DNA of 64,000 nucleotides from Bacillus proteolyticus (GCF_001884065.1 NZ_MACH01000167.1:122766-186765); one strand, 5' to 3'; shown: positions 36,133 through 46,521, counted from the first letter of the stretch. Translations and numbers: made by a program. Notes: generated by a model from the sequence alone, not told the origin.

Positions 36133-36156
36133 CTCTTTTTCCTCCCTTCCAAAAAA

Positions 36157-36190
36157 ATAACCTCCCCCGCGAAGGTAGAGGTTGTTTTTA
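36157..36190 (-). terminator. Weak hairpin between ytpP and ytpQ
   Basis: Leftward AACCTC...GAGGTTATTTTTT in the 80-bp gap after ytpP. It probably terminates part of the ytpP transcript and may reduce ytpQR expression. Confidence 0.5.
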
Positions 36191-36211
36191 CAATTCAATT
36201 GGCTAATTGTT

Positions 36212-36526
36212 TTATTTTAAACCTTCAATAAACTCTTCGATTTGCTCTTGTGTTTTACGATCTTTGTTTACATAGCGTCCAGTTTCTTCACCTTTATTGT
36301 ACGCTACAAAGCTCGGAATGCCAAATACGTCTAATTTCACGCATAGATCAATAAACTCATCACGATCTACATAGTAAAATGAGAAATCACTATACTTCTC
36401 TTCTACTTCTGGCATAAACGGATCAACGAAACGGCAATCTGGGCACCATTCTGCTGAGAACATGAAGACTACATTCTCTTCATTTTTTAATTCTTGGAAT
36501 TGTTCCATGCTTTCTAATGATTTCAT
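36212..36526 (-). CDS. ytpP: Thioredoxin-family protein YtpP
   Basis: A 104-residue thioredoxin fold with active site WCPDC ([15 protein letters not shown]) near residue 28 and cis-Pro in GIPSFVAY. The CPDC motif instead of CGPC suggests altered redox potential; the B. subtilis homologue is linked to the bacillithiol/thiol pool. GGAGGAAATAT precedes the ATG. Confidence 0.93.
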   Translation of the reverse strand: MKSLESMEQFQELKNEENVVFMFSAEWCPDCRFVDPFMPEVEEKYSDFSFYYVDRDEFIDLCVKLDVFGIPSFVAYNKGEETGRYVNKDRKTQEQIEEFIEGLK

Positions 36527-36609
36527 CTATATTTCCTCCTCTAACGAGTGCACTTTTTCACACTATAATCTTTTCTTTATACTACCATACATCGCGCATG
36601 GTGCAAGGT

Positions 36610-37119
36610 TTATGCTTGCTTTTCATCATACTTATATTGCCCAACAAGTAACTTAACAACGTGCACAAATAATTCAGTCCGATCGACATAATCATCTGTA
36701 AAAATACCGATAGCACCTTCGTGACTACGAATATCTTTTCGCTCTACAAACTCTTCCATCACTTCACTTAGCTCTTTTCCTTCTTCAAGAGGTGCTAAAA
36801 AATCGTCCGGTAACTTAATACGTGCCCCGCCAGCAACAAATGTTTTCCCATCACTTGTCGCTAGCGCGCCCCAGTTACACATAAATAAACCGTGCGCTGT
36901 TTTCATTACGCCGCCTTCTAGCCCAATACCGATTTGAGCTTCTCCTTCCTGCAGCGCTCGCTTCGCTCTATTTACCGCTCCTTGCATCGTCTCTTCATCT
37001 GAAAATGGTTGTGCCGATACTCCCGACGGAACAGAAAGAGACATAATCGTAACATCTTTCCAAACCTTCTCCACAGCCCCAACCTTCGTTTTATTCTTCG
37101 ATCCAACTACTACCTTCAT
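36610..37119 (-). CDS. DUF84 (YjjX-type) nucleoside triphosphatase
   Basis: A 169-residue protein of the DUF84 ITPase/XTPase-like family, which hydrolyses non-canonical purine nucleotides. It starts KVVVGSKNKTKVGAVEKVW and has VPSGVSAQPFSDEETMQGAVNRAK, GIGLEGGVM and SHEGAIGIFTDDYVDRTELF. AGAGGTGAAAG precedes the ATG at 37119; an upstream in-frame ATG at 37146 has no ribosome site. Confidence 0.88.
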   Translation of the reverse strand: MKVVVGSKNKTKVGAVEKVWKDVTIMSLSVPSGVSAQPFSDEETMQGAVNRAKRALQEGEAQIGIGLEGGVMKTAHGLFMCNWGALATSDGKTFVAGGARIKLPDDFLAPLEEGKELSEVMEEFVERKDIRSHEGAIGIFTDDYVDRTELFVHVVKLLVGQYKYDEKQA

Positions 37120-37238
37120 TTCTTTCACCTCTATAAAATTCATCATTTCGTCTTAATAAAACCACTCTTTATACGTGGTACGAGCATCTATTAAAAACTA
37201 ACCGCTACCACTCATCACTGGGTCATCTATTCAACCTA

Positions 37239-37268
37239 AAAAAAGAAAGGCTCTTCAGCCCTTCCTCT
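37239..37268 (-). terminator. Terminator of ytoP
   Basis: Leftward AAAGAGGAAGGGCT GAAG AGCCTTTCTTTTTTT hairpin at the ytoP stop codon. Confidence 0.7.
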
Positions 37269-38342
37269 TTATGCGTTATTCTTAATCGTCTCTAACGTCG
37301 TCTTATCCGTCGCTCTCACAAGCTTCGTAATTAGTTCCTTCGCAGCTGCATAATCATCAACATGTAAAATAGAAGCATGTGTATGAATATAGCGTGCACA
37401 AACACCAATTACTGCTGATGGGATACCAGAGTTACTTGTATGTACACGGCCTGCATCTGTACCACCTTGTGAAATAAAGTATTGGTACGGAATGTTATGT
37501 GTTTCAGCTGTATCTAAAATGAATTCGCGCATTCCTCTATGAGTTACCATTGTGCGGTCATAAATACGAAGAAGAGCACCTTTTCCTAATTGACCGAACT
37601 GCGTTTTATCACCAGACGCATCGTTTGCTGGACTTGCATCAAGCGCATAGAAAATGTCTGGCTGAATCATATTTGCAGCAGTTTGGGCTCCGCGAAGACC
37701 TACTTCTTCTTGTACAGTAGCACCAGAGTATAATGTGTTTGGTAATGTTTCATCTTTTAATTCTTTTAATAACTCGATTGCAAGGCCACATCCATAGCGG
37801 TTGTCCCAAGCTTTCGCCATAATTTTCTTTTCATTTGCCATCGGCGTGAATGGGCAGATTGGCACGATTTGTTGTCCAGGCTTTACACCAATCTCAATCG
37901 CATCTTCATAACTATCTGCACCTATATCAATTAACATATTTTTTATATCCATCGGTTTTGCACGTTGCGCATCACTTAATAAATGAGGAGGAATTGAACC
38001 AACAACCCCAATAATAGGACCATTCTTCGTCATAACTTGTACGCGCTGCGCTAATAACACTTGGCTCCACCAGCCACCTAACGTTTGAAAACGAAGCATC
38101 CCATTTTTCGTAATTTGGGTAACCATGAAACCTACTTCATCCATATGACCTGCTACAAGAACGCGTGGGCCAGTTTCGTCCCCTTTTTTCAGACCAAATA
38201 CGCTACCTAAACCGTCTTGCACAATTTCATCAGCATATTTGCTTAATTCTTGCTTCATAAAACGGCGCACATCATGTTCAAAACCTGATGCACCTTGTAA
38301 TTCTGTTAACGTACGAAATAATTGTAATGTCTCTTTATTCAC
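37269..38342 (-). CDS. ytoP: M42 family glutamyl/leucyl aminopeptidase YtoP
   Basis: A 357-residue cobalt/zinc aminopeptidase of family M42, same length as B. subtilis YtoP. Metal ligands are visible: His and Asp in [14 protein letters not shown], Asp in [10 protein letters not shown], catalytic Glu pair in [11 protein letters not shown], Asp in ALDASPAND, and His in IHTHASILH. The start is GTG 38342, preceded by GAAGGGGA; the upstream TTG overlaps that ribosome site. Confidence 0.93.
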   Translation of the reverse strand: MNKETLQLFRTLTELQGASGFEHDVRRFMKQELSKYADEIVQDGLGSVFGLKKGDETGPRVLVAGHMDEVGFMVTQITKNGMLRFQTLGGWWSQVLLAQRVQVMTKNGPIIGVVGSIPPHLLSDAQRAKPMDIKNMLIDIGADSYEDAIEIGVKPGQQIVPICPFTPMANEKKIMAKAWDNRYGCGLAIELLKELKDETLPNTLYSGATVQEEVGLRGAQTAANMIQPDIFYALDASPANDASGDKTQFGQLGKGALLRIYDRTMVTHRGMREFILDTAETHNIPYQYFISQGGTDAGRVHTSNSGIPSAVIGVCARYIHTHASILHVDDYAAAKELITKLVRATDKTTLETIKNNA

Positions 38343-38490
38343 GAAGTCCCCTTCTTTCAAACCTTAGTAGAATACCTCTTTTATTGTAACGAAATTTTCG
38401 AAATGTTTCTAGTTTCTTCTTTTTTAGTTGCATTTGGATTATAATTATTATCGGTACACTATTTTTATTTTACAGAATTGAGGTGAATAT

Positions 38491-38802
38491 ATGAGCTGGA
38501 AAGGTTTAGTAGCAGGTCTTGGCGTTGGGTTCGCAGCTGGTTATTTCGTTGCAAACAAAGTACAAGAACAATCCCATATTTCTTCAGAAAAAGCATTGAA
38601 AATGGTGAAACAAGCATTAAGTCATAAAGGTGAAATTACTGGCTCTTGGGTACATATGGTTCCAGAGACATTTGAAAAATATGATGTCGCATACGAAGTT
38701 TATCGCGGCGGTCTTACAACAATGTTGGATGATATACAAGAACGATTTGAATTTTTAGTTGATGCAAAAACAGGCACTGTTTTAGAGGTTATAGCTGCAT
38801 AA
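38491..38802 (+). CDS. ytzB: YtzB, small PepSY-type protein
   Basis: A 103-residue protein with a short Gly-rich hydrophobic N-terminus (GLVAGLGVGFAAGYFVANK), possibly an anchor, and a PepSY-like domain (SEKALKMVKQALSHKGEITGSWVHM, FEFLVDAKTGTVLEV). Function unknown. TGAGGTGAATAT precedes the ATG. Terminator follows. Confidence 0.87.
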   Translation: MSWKGLVAGLGVGFAAGYFVANKVQEQSHISSEKALKMVKQALSHKGEITGSWVHMVPETFEKYDVAYEVYRGGLTTMLDDIQERFEFLVDAKTGTVLEVIAA

Positions 38803-38837
38803 AAAGAGGTTTCCCATTAGGTGAACCTCTTTTTTTT
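38800..38837 (+). terminator. ytzB terminator
   Basis: AAAAAGAGGTTTCCC ATTA GGTGAACCTCTTTTTTTT at the stop codon. Confidence 0.9.
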
Positions 38838-38854
38838 GAAGAATCGAGGATATT

Positions 38855-39002
38855 GCTTGAAATTATATCAGCGATTTTTCAAATATATCAGCGCAACTCA
38901 AATTATATCGGCGATTTTTCGAATATATCGACTTACCGACAAAAGCCGACAATAAAAAAGGAGGCTGCTCCAACCAATATTGTTGAACAACCTCCTCTTT
39001 TT
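38855..39002 (+). repeat. Dispersed repeat, copy B: four 20-bp units, CGACTTACCGACA box and hairpin
   Basis: TATATC recurs exactly every 20 bp at 38864, 38884, 38904 and 38924. The last copy runs into ATATATCGACTTACCGACA, AAAGCCGACAATAAA, then AGGAGGCTGCTC...GAACAACCTCCTCTTTTT. The hairpin (38958-39000) is also the ytnP terminator. Order of parts is identical to copy A on the other strand at 11.4 kb. Confidence 0.88.
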
Positions 39003-39855
39003 AAGCTTCTATACTCGTTTTCCGTTCTATTTTTTCTACGATATGCCCTTCCTCATTCCACTTTACGGCACGGTAATATGCATCATGATAAAAAGTAAAC
39101 CATGCTTCTTTCTCAGCACCATACTTCATCCACTTTTGTTTATGTTCAATCGATGTCATTGGATAGTCATCGTAAGCCATTACCCATAATACATTTTGAT
39201 GTGCGTGCGTCGGCAACAGATCCGCTAAATGAAGCATCGTTTCCCCTTGACTTTCAAGGACGACAACGGCATGTCCATCACTATGACCACCCGTATGCGC
39301 CATTTTTATTTCATCCGTAATTTCTATTTCTTGCTGAAAGGTAACAACTTTATCTACAATCGGCTCCCAATTTTCCGTCCAGTATGTATTACGCGATCTA
39401 ATATTTGGATTCCTCATTTCATTCCATTCCGTTTCACTTACGTAAACTTTCGCATTCGGAAACGTCGGCACAAGGTGATCTCCTTCCCGCCTTGTTAAAC
39501 CAGATGCATGATCGAAATGAAGGTGCGTCATTAAGACGTAATGAATATCTTCAGGCTTTAGACCCAGTTTTTCTAACGATTCGTAAACCGATGATTCTTC
39601 TGTTACACCTTGATTTCGCTTCATTTTCTCATTCAACTTACCGTTTCCTATTCCAGAATCAATAAGCATGTTTCCTTCTTTCGTTTGCAAAAGTAACGGA
39701 TCTGTTCGTAAATAAATATGGTTTGTATCATTATGTTGATATTTGCGTGACCAAAGTACTTTCGGCACAACTCCAAACATTGCACCTCCATCTAAATGTG
39801 TATTCCCACCTTTTAGCCATGTCACTTTTATATTTCCAATTTGTAGCTGTTCCAT
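39001..39855 (-). CDS. ytnP: MBL-fold quorum-quenching lactonase YtnP
   Basis: A 284-residue metallo-beta-lactamase-fold hydrolase that closely follows B. subtilis YtnP, a lactonase that degrades homoserine-lactone-type signals and inhibits streptomycin-producer signalling. The zinc motif is [12 protein letters not shown]; further ligands are [25 protein letters not shown] and the distal His in FTFYHDAYY. The N-terminal [15 protein letters not shown] and DSGIGNGKL are diagnostic. AAAGGGGGAT precedes the ATG. Confidence 0.93.
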   Translation of the reverse strand: MEQLQIGNIKVTWLKGGNTHLDGGAMFGVVPKVLWSRKYQHNDTNHIYLRTDPLLLQTKEGNMLIDSGIGNGKLNEKMKRNQGVTEESSVYESLEKLGLKPEDIHYVLMTHLHFDHASGLTRREGDHLVPTFPNAKVYVSETEWNEMRNPNIRSRNTYWTENWEPIVDKVVTFQQEIEITDEIKMAHTGGHSDGHAVVVLESQGETMLHLADLLPTHAHQNVLWVMAYDDYPMTSIEHKQKWMKYGAEKEAWFTFYHDAYYRAVKWNEEGHIVEKIERKTSIEA

Positions 39856-39908
39856 CTTTCATCCCCCTTTCCTTTTAATATTAACATAAGATTCTGATTT
39901 TTTATTTA

Positions 39909-40602
<694 letters not shown>

Positions 40603-40757
40603 CTATTTTAAAGGAAAAATTCCTTCTTTCTGTTTTAATCAATCTATCAAACAAAAAACCAAGCACGTACGAGCACTCGGTCCGTTTCTTTCAAGTATAA
40701 GATGTACCATTTTGATAAAAACTACATAAAGCATTAAACATTCCATGACGAAACAGC

Positions 40758-40790
40758 TTTTTCTCTTACATTTCCAGTGAGAGAAAAACA
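40758..40790. other. Hairpin upstream of ytzH
   Basis: TTTTTCTCTTAC ATTTCCA GTGAGAGAAAAA, 11 of 12 positions paired, about 20 bp before the ytzH start. A regulatory leader hairpin or operator is possible; there is no T run on the plus strand. Confidence 0.45.
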
Positions 40791-40810
40791 CTCGAAAGGA
40801 TGATCCGTTC

Positions 40811-41089
40811 ATGCCAATTAATCAACAGCATCAATTAGAAGTGTTAAAAGATATTTTAGTCAACCATCAAAGTGATTGCTGCGGGACAGTTTCTGAATGC
40901 GAGCAATTAGAGCGCCTCATTCAATCGTTACTCGCAAACGATAGTATAAGTAGTGACGCTAAAGCAATGCTAAACGATGTATATTCTTATAGTCAATCGG
41001 GTAAATCTTCCTCTAATTTGGACAACCATATTTCCAATAATCAAGAACAACTTACTCAGTGGATTGCTGGAATGGACAATTTTTCTTAA
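40811..41089 (+). CDS. ytzH: YtzH-like protein
   Basis: A 92-residue soluble protein of the YtzH family: HQLEVLKDILVNHQSDCCGTVSECEQLERLIQSLLAN. Two adjacent Cys and a third Cys (CCGTVSEC) are conserved-looking and could bind metal. Function unknown. GAAAGGATGA precedes the ATG. It converges on ytmP with 3 bp between the stops. Confidence 0.85.
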   Translation: MPINQQHQLEVLKDILVNHQSDCCGTVSECEQLERLIQSLLANDSISSDAKAMLNDVYSYSQSGKSSSNLDNHISNNQEQLTQWIAGMDNFS

Positions 41090-41092
41090 GTA

Positions 41093-41890
41093 TTATTCTG
41101 AAGCAAGTAGTTGCTGTAAATATTGATGCCAATATTTAGCTTCTGCTTGCTGCTTTTTTGTTGTGTGCCATTGAATAGACAAAATCGTTTGTGCTATAAC
41201 ATACCATCTCATACGCCTAAGCAATGATTCATCTAGTTCAACATCATAATATCCGAGCCACTCACTCCATTCATGACGCGGAACATACCAATATAATAAC
41301 ATACCAAGGTCTAAAGCTGGGTCAGCAATCACAGCTCCATCCCAATCAATTAAAAACAATTCATCTTCATCCGACAATATCCAATTGTTATGGTTTACAT
41401 CACAATGGCATACAACGAATTCATCGTACTCAATATCTTTTAATGACTCTGTTAAATATTGAAGACCTTGCTGAATTGTTTCATCAACTCTTATATCTCC
41501 TCTTAAAACAAGTTGTAATTGTTGTAATAACTCTTGCGCATGAAGCGGCTGCTTTCCTAGCCTTTGAATCATCTGCACAAGCGCTTTAGAGGAGTGTATT
41601 TTCTTCAAAAGTTTCGCAACACGTTCTAGTTTCATATCCTCTGGCTCTAACTTCTGTCCCGGAAGCCATTTTTGAGCAGAAATTACATCACCGTTCGTTA
41701 CCCTTCTTGTCCAAAGTAATTTTGGAACAATTCCTTCTGCTGACAATACCGCTAAAAAGGGCGATGTATTCCGCTTTAAAAATAACTTTTGTTGTCCGTT
41801 TTGCGCAATATATGCATCGCCCGTTACTCCACCAGCCGGTATAAGACTCCACTCTTTTCCTAATAATTGTTCCAACCATTCCATATTCAT
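41093..41890 (-). CDS. ytmP: YtmP, aminoglycoside-phosphotransferase-fold kinase
   Basis: A 265-residue APH/choline-kinase-fold protein. The ATP lysine is in KLFLKRNTSPFLAV, the catalytic loop is VVCHCDVNHNNWIL, and the metal-binding segment is LFLIDWDGAVIADPALDLG. Such kinases phosphorylate small hydroxyl compounds; the substrate is unknown (B. subtilis YtmP is similarly uncharacterised). The start at 41890 or the in-frame ATG at 41884 cannot be separated by ribosome sites. Confidence 0.87.
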   Translation of the reverse strand: MNMEWLEQLLGKEWSLIPAGGVTGDAYIAQNGQQKLFLKRNTSPFLAVLSAEGIVPKLLWTRRVTNGDVISAQKWLPGQKLEPEDMKLERVAKLLKKIHSSKALVQMIQRLGKQPLHAQELLQQLQLVLRGDIRVDETIQQGLQYLTESLKDIEYDEFVVCHCDVNHNNWILSDEDELFLIDWDGAVIADPALDLGMLLYWYVPRHEWSEWLGYYDVELDESLLRRMRWYVIAQTILSIQWHTTKKQQAEAKYWHQYLQQLLASE

Positions 41891-42138
41891 TACCCGTTAA
41901 CAAATCCTTATCTTTTATAGTTATGAAAAGAAAAACCGCAACATTTCTACACATGTTGTGGATTCATATATTTTACTGTAGTTGAATGAAAAGAAAACTT
42001 GGCATAAGCCGAAAACAGGATAAATCCCCTGCTCTTCTAGTTTATTTTACAAAATCACTCATAGAATGACAACTTATCAAAATCGTCACCTTTGTCAATT
42101 CTACATTTATTATATTCTCACCGTCAAGTAGCGATTTG

Positions 42139-44280
42139 TCACATTATCGCCAATATATACGTGCTAGTTGGAGCCATTTGAAGTTCCTTTCCTCTAAATG
42201 AAGAAATTGGCTGTATTTTGGCTTGCTTTTCGTTTACTAATACATGCCACGTTTCTTCTTTTGGGAGCTGAGCTATTTCATTTTGCAAACCGCTATTGAA
42301 TAGCACAACAATCTCTTTCCATGGTCCGAAAGATTCTACATTTCGCAAATGGTATGCAAGTGCTTCCTTTGATGTTTGTAAAAAAGTCATATGCTTTTTT
42401 ATAAGATCAGCGCTTTTTAATCGGAATGCCCCATGCTCCTTCCGAATCGCGATTAAACCTTTTATATAATTAACTGTCTCCATCTCTGTTTCTTTTTGAT
42501 CCCAATCTAATCGATTGATTTCATCATTTGCATTATAACTATTTTCGTTTCCTAGCTTCGTACGATAAAACTCTTGCCCTGCATGTAAGAAAGGAATCCC
42601 TTGCGAAAGAATAACTATTGCAGTTGCTAATCGATGACGTCTTTTCAAAACTTCTTCTGATTCTGGATTACTTTGCACTAGTTTATCCCACATCGTCATA
42701 TTATCATGACATTCTACATAGTTAATGCTTTGCATTGGCTCTAGGAACAATCCTGTTTCTTTCATACTTAAAAGGCTACCAGCTACTATATACTGCAAAT
42801 GATTACAGTCTACATGCCCACCGAATGCAAAGCCACGTTTATTTATATTAAAAGTACTTCCTTTTATTCCATCACGAAATTGATCATTAAACTGTGCGAT
42901 ACATGGCATTTTATTCGCGTTATTTAACGTGGCTTTCTCTTCAAGAGGAAGGGGTGTTTGTAAATCCCATCCTTCACCTAATAACAACGCATCATGCTTT
43001 ATTTTTCGCACTTCTTTTTCTAACACATTCATCGTTTCAACATCTAAAATTCCCATTAAATCAAATCGGAATCCATCAACATTGTATTCAGTAAGCCAAT
43101 ATAGAACAGATTCTACAATAAATTTCCTCATCATTTTCCGTTCAGATGCTATATCATTTCCAACTCCCGTCCCATTAGAAGGCATACCATCTTCACCATG
43201 ACGAAAATAATATCCCGGGACAAGCTTTTCAAATGACGATAGCTCTCTTTCATACACATGATTATATACAACATCTATAATCACCCTCATGCCGTACGCA
43301 TGAAATGTTTCAATCAGTTGTTTACACTCTACAATCCTGTTATACGGGTCCGAAGGGTTTGTAGCATAAAATCCCGTTGGTGCATTGTAATATAGTGGAT
43401 TGTAACCCCAATTGTATGCGAAGGAAGGGTTCGCCTCATTTACACCACCGAAACAATGTAAAGGCAATAGTTCAACATGTGTAACACCTAAATCTTTTAT
43501 GTGAGATAATCCCGTTAACGTCCCATTTTGTCCCGTTGTCCCCTCTTCCATCAACCCTTTATATGTTCCTTTTTGATTCACTCCACTGCCCTGATGAATA
43601 GTCGCATCACGAACATGCAGTTCATACAATATGGCATCTGTCATTGACTGTAATGGTGGTAATTCCTCTCGTTTTGTTACATGCGTCTTTTCCAAATCGA
43701 TCACAACGCCGTATTTCCCATTTGCAGTCACCGACTTTGCGTAAGGATCTACCGCTTCATTCCATATTAAATTAATACAAACAAGAAATGTATATTGCGC
43801 TCCATCTAAATCACCTTGTAATGTATGAGTCCAAACTCCATTTTCTCCTCTGTACATTTCATGATCGGTATATTCTTTATCACTTTTATAAATTCTTACT
43901 TTCGCAAGCCTTGCAGTTGGAGCCCATACTTTAAATGTTGTTACTTCTTTTTGATGTACAGCACCTAAATCTGTACCTTCGTAATAATACTTTTCATCAA
44001 AAATTGCGGTTCGAATCACAGCGCCTATTTGTAAATCCGTTTCTTCGTTCCGTTCATCTCGTACTGTATAATATTTCCCCACATCTAGCGGCTCTTCTAT
44101 AAAGCACTCATACTTCGTTGCATCCGGAAGCGCAATCGTCTGAGCAATCGGTAAATCTTTTACATTGGTTCCTTCTTGCAAACGAAATGTCCGACTTGTT
44201 CCGTACGCATGTGGGAGCAAAATTGTAATTTTATTCATTTCATCTAAATAGGCATCAAATGGACGTTTTACTTTCAACAT
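42139..44280 (-). CDS. pulA: Type I pullulanase
   Basis: A 713-residue GH13 debranching enzyme hydrolysing alpha-1,6 links in pullulan and glycogen (B. subtilis AmyX). An N-terminal immunoglobulin-like region and CBM48 (FKVWAPTARLAKVRIYKS) precede the barrel. The diagnostic YNWGYNPLYYNAPTG is present, and the catalytic nucleophile is in VDGFRFDLMGILD, the acid Glu in LLGEGWDL, and the third acid in VECHDNMTMWD. There is no signal peptide, so it is intracellular. A bcr1-like repeat and a cre-like site lie upstream. Confidence 0.96.
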   Translation of the reverse strand: MLKVKRPFDAYLDEMNKITILLPHAYGTSRTFRLQEGTNVKDLPIAQTIALPDATKYECFIEEPLDVGKYYTVRDERNEETDLQIGAVIRTAIFDEKYYYEGTDLGAVHQKEVTTFKVWAPTARLAKVRIYKSDKEYTDHEMYRGENGVWTHTLQGDLDGAQYTFLVCINLIWNEAVDPYAKSVTANGKYGVVIDLEKTHVTKREELPPLQSMTDAILYELHVRDATIHQGSGVNQKGTYKGLMEEGTTGQNGTLTGLSHIKDLGVTHVELLPLHCFGGVNEANPSFAYNWGYNPLYYNAPTGFYATNPSDPYNRIVECKQLIETFHAYGMRVIIDVVYNHVYERELSSFEKLVPGYYFRHGEDGMPSNGTGVGNDIASERKMMRKFIVESVLYWLTEYNVDGFRFDLMGILDVETMNVLEKEVRKIKHDALLLGEGWDLQTPLPLEEKATLNNANKMPCIAQFNDQFRDGIKGSTFNINKRGFAFGGHVDCNHLQYIVAGSLLSMKETGLFLEPMQSINYVECHDNMTMWDKLVQSNPESEEVLKRRHRLATAIVILSQGIPFLHAGQEFYRTKLGNENSYNANDEINRLDWDQKETEMETVNYIKGLIAIRKEHGAFRLKSADLIKKHMTFLQTSKEALAYHLRNVESFGPWKEIVVLFNSGLQNEIAQLPKEETWHVLVNEKQAKIQPISSFRGKELQMAPTSTYILAIM

Positions 44281-44312
44281 AAAAAAATCACCATCATTCT
44301 CAAAATTAAAAT

Positions 44313-44366
44313 AAAGTAAATCTTTAATTAGCCCCCACTAACCGGACAGTTGCGGGATAAAATGAG
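44313..44366 (+). repeat. bcr1-like repeat, truncated copy (family 2)
   Basis: AAAGTAAATCTTTAATTAG joined to CCGGACAGTTGCGGGATAAAATGAG. These are the left and right ends of the longer copies at 14.3 and 49.6 kb, with the middle missing. It lies 33 bp upstream of pulA. Confidence 0.55.
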
Positions 44367-44445
44367 TTGCAAATAATACGGTTTTTCTTATCAACAAGAC
44401 TCTATACAGTAAATCCATTATTCTCTATAGTATATTCACCTGTAT

Positions 44446-44459
44446 AAAAAACGTTTTCA
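44446..44459. promoter_or_regulatory. Candidate cre (CcpA) site upstream of pulA
   Basis: AAAAAACGTTTTCA has the full AAACGTTTTCA right part of the cre consensus (12 of 14). It is 166 bp upstream of pulA, between it and the thpR stop codon. Catabolite control of a starch-degrading enzyme is plausible. Confidence 0.45.
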
Positions 44460-44465
44460 TACATT

Positions 44466-45011
44466 CTATTTTTGTAGTTTTATTTCAGCAATCGATTTAT
44501 ACTTCGGCATTTCCTTCACGTGAGATTCGTATAAAGTGATCGTATCCGCTTGAAATGATATTTCAGGCACTTCTTTTATATGTTCTAAATCAAACAGTTC
44601 TTCTCCTACCCATTTACGGGCAACAGTAATATGGGGATGATATGGGCGTGTTTCTAGAGAAAATCTATTTTCTTCACAAATGGCATGAACTTGCTTTTGT
44701 AACTGAAGCAAATCGTGATTCTCACTTACCTTCGCCCAAAAAATACGGGGCTGATCTTCCCTACCAAACGTTGAAAACCCTTGTAACGTGAAAGTTAGTT
44801 CTTTTGTTTCTTTAAGTGTTTGTAATCCATTCTTTATTCCTGCTAACTGTTCCTCTGTCGCACTTCCTAAAAAGGAAAGGGTAATATGATAGTCTTCTTC
44901 ATGCACCCACGAGCGAAATGGTAATTCATCTTTCATTTCCTCTTTATAGTTAGATAGCACTTCTTTTATATGATTTGGTAAAGTGATTGCGACAAAATAA
45001 TGCAGATCCAT
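44466..45011 (-). CDS. thpR: RNA 2',3'-cyclic phosphodiesterase
   Basis: A 181-residue 2H phosphoesterase (LigT/ThpR, B. subtilis YtlP) that opens 2',3'-cyclic phosphates on RNA ends. The two catalytic HxT motifs are YHITLSFLG near residue 43 and HPHITVARKW near residue 128. GGAAGGAGACGATG precedes the ATG. It is probably transcribed with pepV upstream or independently; a terminator after pepV argues for separation. Confidence 0.93.
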   Translation of the reverse strand: MDLHYFVAITLPNHIKEVLSNYKEEMKDELPFRSWVHEEDYHITLSFLGSATEEQLAGIKNGLQTLKETKELTFTLQGFSTFGREDQPRIFWAKVSENHDLLQLQKQVHAICEENRFSLETRPYHPHITVARKWVGEELFDLEHIKEVPEISFQADTITLYESHVKEMPKYKSIAEIKLQK

Positions 45012-45067
45012 TTACATCGTCTCCTTCCTTTTATTGTTGCTTTTCTTTCTTTTCTCATTCAGCTAAA

Positions 45068-45098
45068 AAGAAGCCGCCCTCTAAAGTAGAGAGCGGTC
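45068..45098 (-). terminator. pepV terminator
   Basis: Leftward CCGCTCTCTA CTT TAGAGGGCGGCTTCTTTTT, after the pepV stop codon. Confidence 0.82.
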
Positions 45099-45114
45099 AT
45101 TATTTACATATCTC

Positions 45115-46521
45115 TTATTTCGCTAATTCATGAATTGCTTGAGCGTAAATCGCTGTTGCTTTTAATAAGTCTTCAATTTCAATGTACTCATCTTTTTGAT
45201 GCGCAAGTTCTTCTTTTCCAGGGAATAGCGGGCCAAATGCAACGCCAGCTTTTAATGAACGAGCATAAGTACCACCACCGATTGCTAACAATTCAGCTTT
45301 TTCACCTGTTTGTTCTTCATATACGCGTTGCAAAGTACGAATTAATACATGATCTTTATCAACGTGATGCGGGCGAGAGTTCGAATAATCCGCCACTTCA
45401 AATCCATGAGTACCGACATATTCTTTTAACTTTGCAATCATTTCTTCAAAGTTAGTCGTAACTGGATAGCGTACATTTAATCCTAAATTACCACCGTTTT
45501 CTTGCGAATAAGACAGGCGACCAACATTAACTGTTAACGGGCCGCTAATATCGTCTTTATAAGCAATACCAGCTTTCTCGCCCAAAATATCCCCTGTAAA
45601 TGTTTCTGTTACAAACGATGCAAACGAAGCCCCTTTTCCATCAAGAGAAACTTTCGTTAAGCAGTTTGCCAATAATAAACCTGCATTTTCTCCCTTTTCC
45701 GGAGTAGATCCGTGAGCTGAAATCCCTTTGATTTGTAACGTCACCGTATTTCCTTCTACAATTGCTTTACCCATTTTTTTAGCAGTTTGTAAATACTCTT
45801 CATATGCTACTGTAAGTGCATTTACATCTTCTCCTGTAATAATCGCTTCTGCATAATCAGGAACCATATTCAAACGACGACCTGACTCAAATGAAATCAG
45901 CTTAAATGCGCCTTCTTTCTCTTCGCTACCATTTTGAACAACTTGTATGTCAGAAATTCCTTTTTCCGCATTAATAATTGGAAAATCTGCATCTGGTGCA
46001 AAACCGATTGTTGGCATTTCTTCATTTTTAAAGTAATGATCTACACACTTCCAATTACTTTCCTCATCTGTTCCTAAAATCATACGAACACGTTTAGAAA
46101 GAGGTAAGCCTAATTCTTTTACAATTTTCATTGCATAATAAGCTGACATTGTCGGCCCTTTATCATCAATCGCACCGCGTGCAAAAATCTTCCCGTCGCG
46201 AATATCCGCACTATACGCAGGAGTTGTCCAGCCATCTCCTTCTGGTACAACATCAACGTGACAAAGGATACCTACTAATTCTTCTCCTTGTCCCATTTCA
46301 AGATGGCCTGCATACCCTTCTAAATTTTTAGAAGCAAAACCTTCAGCTTCTCCTTTATGTAACATGAAAGATAAAGCTTTTTCTACACCTTCACCGAATG
46401 GTGCGCCCTCTTTCGCTGATTCTTCTTCCCATACACTTTTAATTTGCAAAAATTGTTGTGTATCACGAATTAAATCATCTTTTCGTTTCATAACTTCTTC
46501 TGTCCAATTAATCGTTGACAT
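45115..46521 (-). CDS. pepV: Dipeptidase PepV (M20 family)
   Basis: A 468-residue zinc dipeptidase of family M20 (B. subtilis YtjP). Metal ligands are His in GILCHVDVVPEGDGW, Asp and catalytic Glu in RGAIDDKGPTMSAYYAM and LGTDEESNWKC, Asp in FAPDADFP, and the distal His in ARSLKAGVAFGPLFPG with HQKDEYIEI. The lid domain is in the middle (about 180-380). The ATG at 46521 has AAGGATGG upstream; the in-frame GTG at 46539 overlaps that site. Confidence 0.95.
   Translation of the reverse strand: MSTINWTEEVMKRKDDLIRDTQQFLQIKSVWEEESAKEGAPFGEGVEKALSFMLHKGEAEGFASKNLEGYAGHLEMGQGEELVGILCHVDVVPEGDGWTTPAYSADIRDGKIFARGAIDDKGPTMSAYYAMKIVKELGLPLSKRVRMILGTDEESNWKCVDHYFKNEEMPTIGFAPDADFPIINAEKGISDIQVVQNGSEEKEGAFKLISFESGRRLNMVPDYAEAIITGEDVNALTVAYEEYLQTAKKMGKAIVEGNTVTLQIKGISAHGSTPEKGENAGLLLANCLTKVSLDGKGASFASFVTETFTGDILGEKAGIAYKDDISGPLTVNVGRLSYSQENGGNLGLNVRYPVTTNFEEMIAKLKEYVGTHGFEVADYSNSRPHHVDKDHVLIRTLQRVYEEQTGEKAELLAIGGGTYARSLKAGVAFGPLFPGKEELAHQKDEYIEIEDLLKATAIYAQAIHELAK

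Noticed and set aside
38853-39098. 81-codon frame over repeat copy B
   Set aside because: Translated repeat sequence, overlaps the ytnP terminator and the end of ytnP.
41977-42060. Another copy of repeat family 2 (ACAGGATAAAT) upstream of ytmP
   Set aside because: Only about ten matching bases; not enough to support.
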